Assembly (NCBI RefSeq): GCF_010091925.1 | Contig: NZ_WVID01000005.1 | Location: 215,628-279,627 of the forward strand | Source: Nostoc sp. B(2019) | GTDB taxonomy: Bacteria > Cyanobacteriota > Cyanobacteriia > Cyanobacteriales > Nostocaceae | DNA length: 64,000 nt | Direction of reading: 5' to 3' | In this document: positions 63,571 to 64,000 of the stretch, piece after piece | How the letters are laid out: each line of letters opens with the position of its first letter | Numbering within the stretch: the first letter of the stretch is position 1 | Notes under the pieces: model-generated | The model's database searches: none | Seen by the model: the letters and a program-made list of their open reading frames with translations, nothing else | Told to the model about the DNA's origin: nothing | Position numbers and translations under genes: made by a program

Positions 63571-63585
63571 TGATAATCATTTTCA
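63571..63585. promoter_or_regulatory. Zur-box-like palindrome near the right end
   Basis: TGATAATCATTTTCA matches the Zur consensus except for one base in the right half. It precedes the small minus-strand ORF. Confidence 0.55.
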
Positions 63586-63742
63586 TGCTGATTGCAAATA
63601 AATTATGTAGTCCGCAAAATTTATAACTATAGGCTGGCTAGATTGCTAGAAAATTTCTAAGGCAAAAGCTGTTATTTTTTCTAGACTTTTATCAGAAATG
63701 CCAATATAAATTCAGACGTTTCAGGAGGTTTTATGTCTTTGA

Positions 63743-63889
63743 CTGTTTGACCCCAGAACTAGAACTATGGAAGTTTACCGTTCTAGGGAAAAAGTGATAT
63801 TGCATAATAGTGACGTACTGACTCTTCCAGACTTAGTTCCTGGCTGGGAATTGGTGGTTGATAATATCTGGTCGCCAGTATTTAAGTAG
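63743..63889 (+). pseudogene. Uma2-family endonuclease C-terminal fragment
   Basis: The frame after a stop at 63740 reads FDPRTRTMEVYRSREKVILH, then SDVLTLPDLVPGWELVVDNI, ending WSPVFK. This is the C-terminal end of Uma2/DUF820 proteins (PD-(D/E)XK-like). The N-terminal three quarters are missing, so it is a remnant. Confidence 0.6.
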
Positions 63890-63930
63890 TTTACCACCAA
63901 GCATGGAAAACTCAATTAGTGAAGCAAACT

Positions 63931-64000
63931 ATGTTAGCCATTACACCTCATTACGAAATAACCTGGGAAAAGCTACCAGATGACTTTGTATTAGATGATG
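63931..64000 (+). CDS. Uma2-family endonuclease, N-terminus only (cut by window end)
   Basis: The last 70 bases from ATG 63931 read MLAITPHYEITWEKLPDDFV, then LDD, the typical start of Uma2 (DUF820) proteins, which are abundant in cyanobacteria. The rest lies outside the window. Confidence 0.6.
   Translation, partial: MLAITPHYEITWEKLPDDFVLDD

Overview
The window is chromosomal DNA of a filamentous, probably heterocyst-forming, Nostoc-like cyanobacterium. The evidence is the frequent HIP1 octamer GCGATCGC, a psaK gene for photosystem I, devBCA-type exporter genes, Zur-type boxes and many short Nostoc-style interspersed palindromes. No rRNA, tRNA or CRISPR array was seen.

Layout. (1) 1-8.7 kb: a secreted beta-propeller/DUF4114 protein, cut by the left edge, then a type I secretion ABC exporter with a cyclic-nucleotide-binding-like domain, its HlyD adaptor and a DUF427 gene. 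(2) 8.9-17.9 kb: devB, a fatty-acid-hydroxylase-type gene, devC, a UDP-type glycosyltransferase and devA, then a cyclic-peptide-type ABC exporter and a sensor histidine kinase. (3) 17.9-21.0 kb: a graveyard with an aldo/keto reductase fragment, a CPBP protease gene, a truncated peptidylprolyl isomerase start, and IS630 and IS6 transposase remnants. (4) 21.0-47.3 kb: the core biosynthetic cluster. In order it encodes a PfaD-like enoyl reductase, a GSA-type aminotransferase, two tandem SDRs, a thioester reductase, an amidinotransferase, KS-AT, ACP, KR-DH, KS-CLF-DH, a second amidinotransferase, a second ACP fused to an unusual N-terminal domain, an orphan helical protein with an Asp-rich motif, an amidase, a GT39-type membrane glycosyltransferase and a UGT-type glycosyltransferase. 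A strong terminator closes it. (5) 47.6-51.5 kb: an MsbA-type exporter and two LuxR-type response regulators. (6) 52.8-57.6 kb: a zinc-homeostasis region (ZnuA, a COG0523 GTPase with a Zur box, a WD40 protein) and a TetR gene. (7) 57.6-64 kb: a TetR-linked detoxification operon with a frameshifted GST, then a hydrolase, SufE, PsaK, a small Zur-box-linked ORF and Uma2 fragments.

How the genes may work together (inference). The core looks like a disaggregated PUFA-synthase/heterocyst-glycolipid-type iterative synthase. It would build an acyl chain on the ACP(s), reduce it with KR/DH/PfaD, release it with the thioester reductase, aminate it with the aminotransferase and amidinate it with one or both amidinotransferases. 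Hydroxylation, glycosylation and DevBCA/ABC export would follow. The predicted product class is an exported guanidino- or amino-substituted (glyco)lipid-like polyketide. It combines logic known from heterocyst glycolipids (Hgl/DevBCA) and from the polyamine chains of zeamine and fabclavine with guanidine chemistry. I do not recognise it as a described pathway. The ACP and KR-DH reading frames meet at an A9 run and may be one protein joined by -1 slippage.
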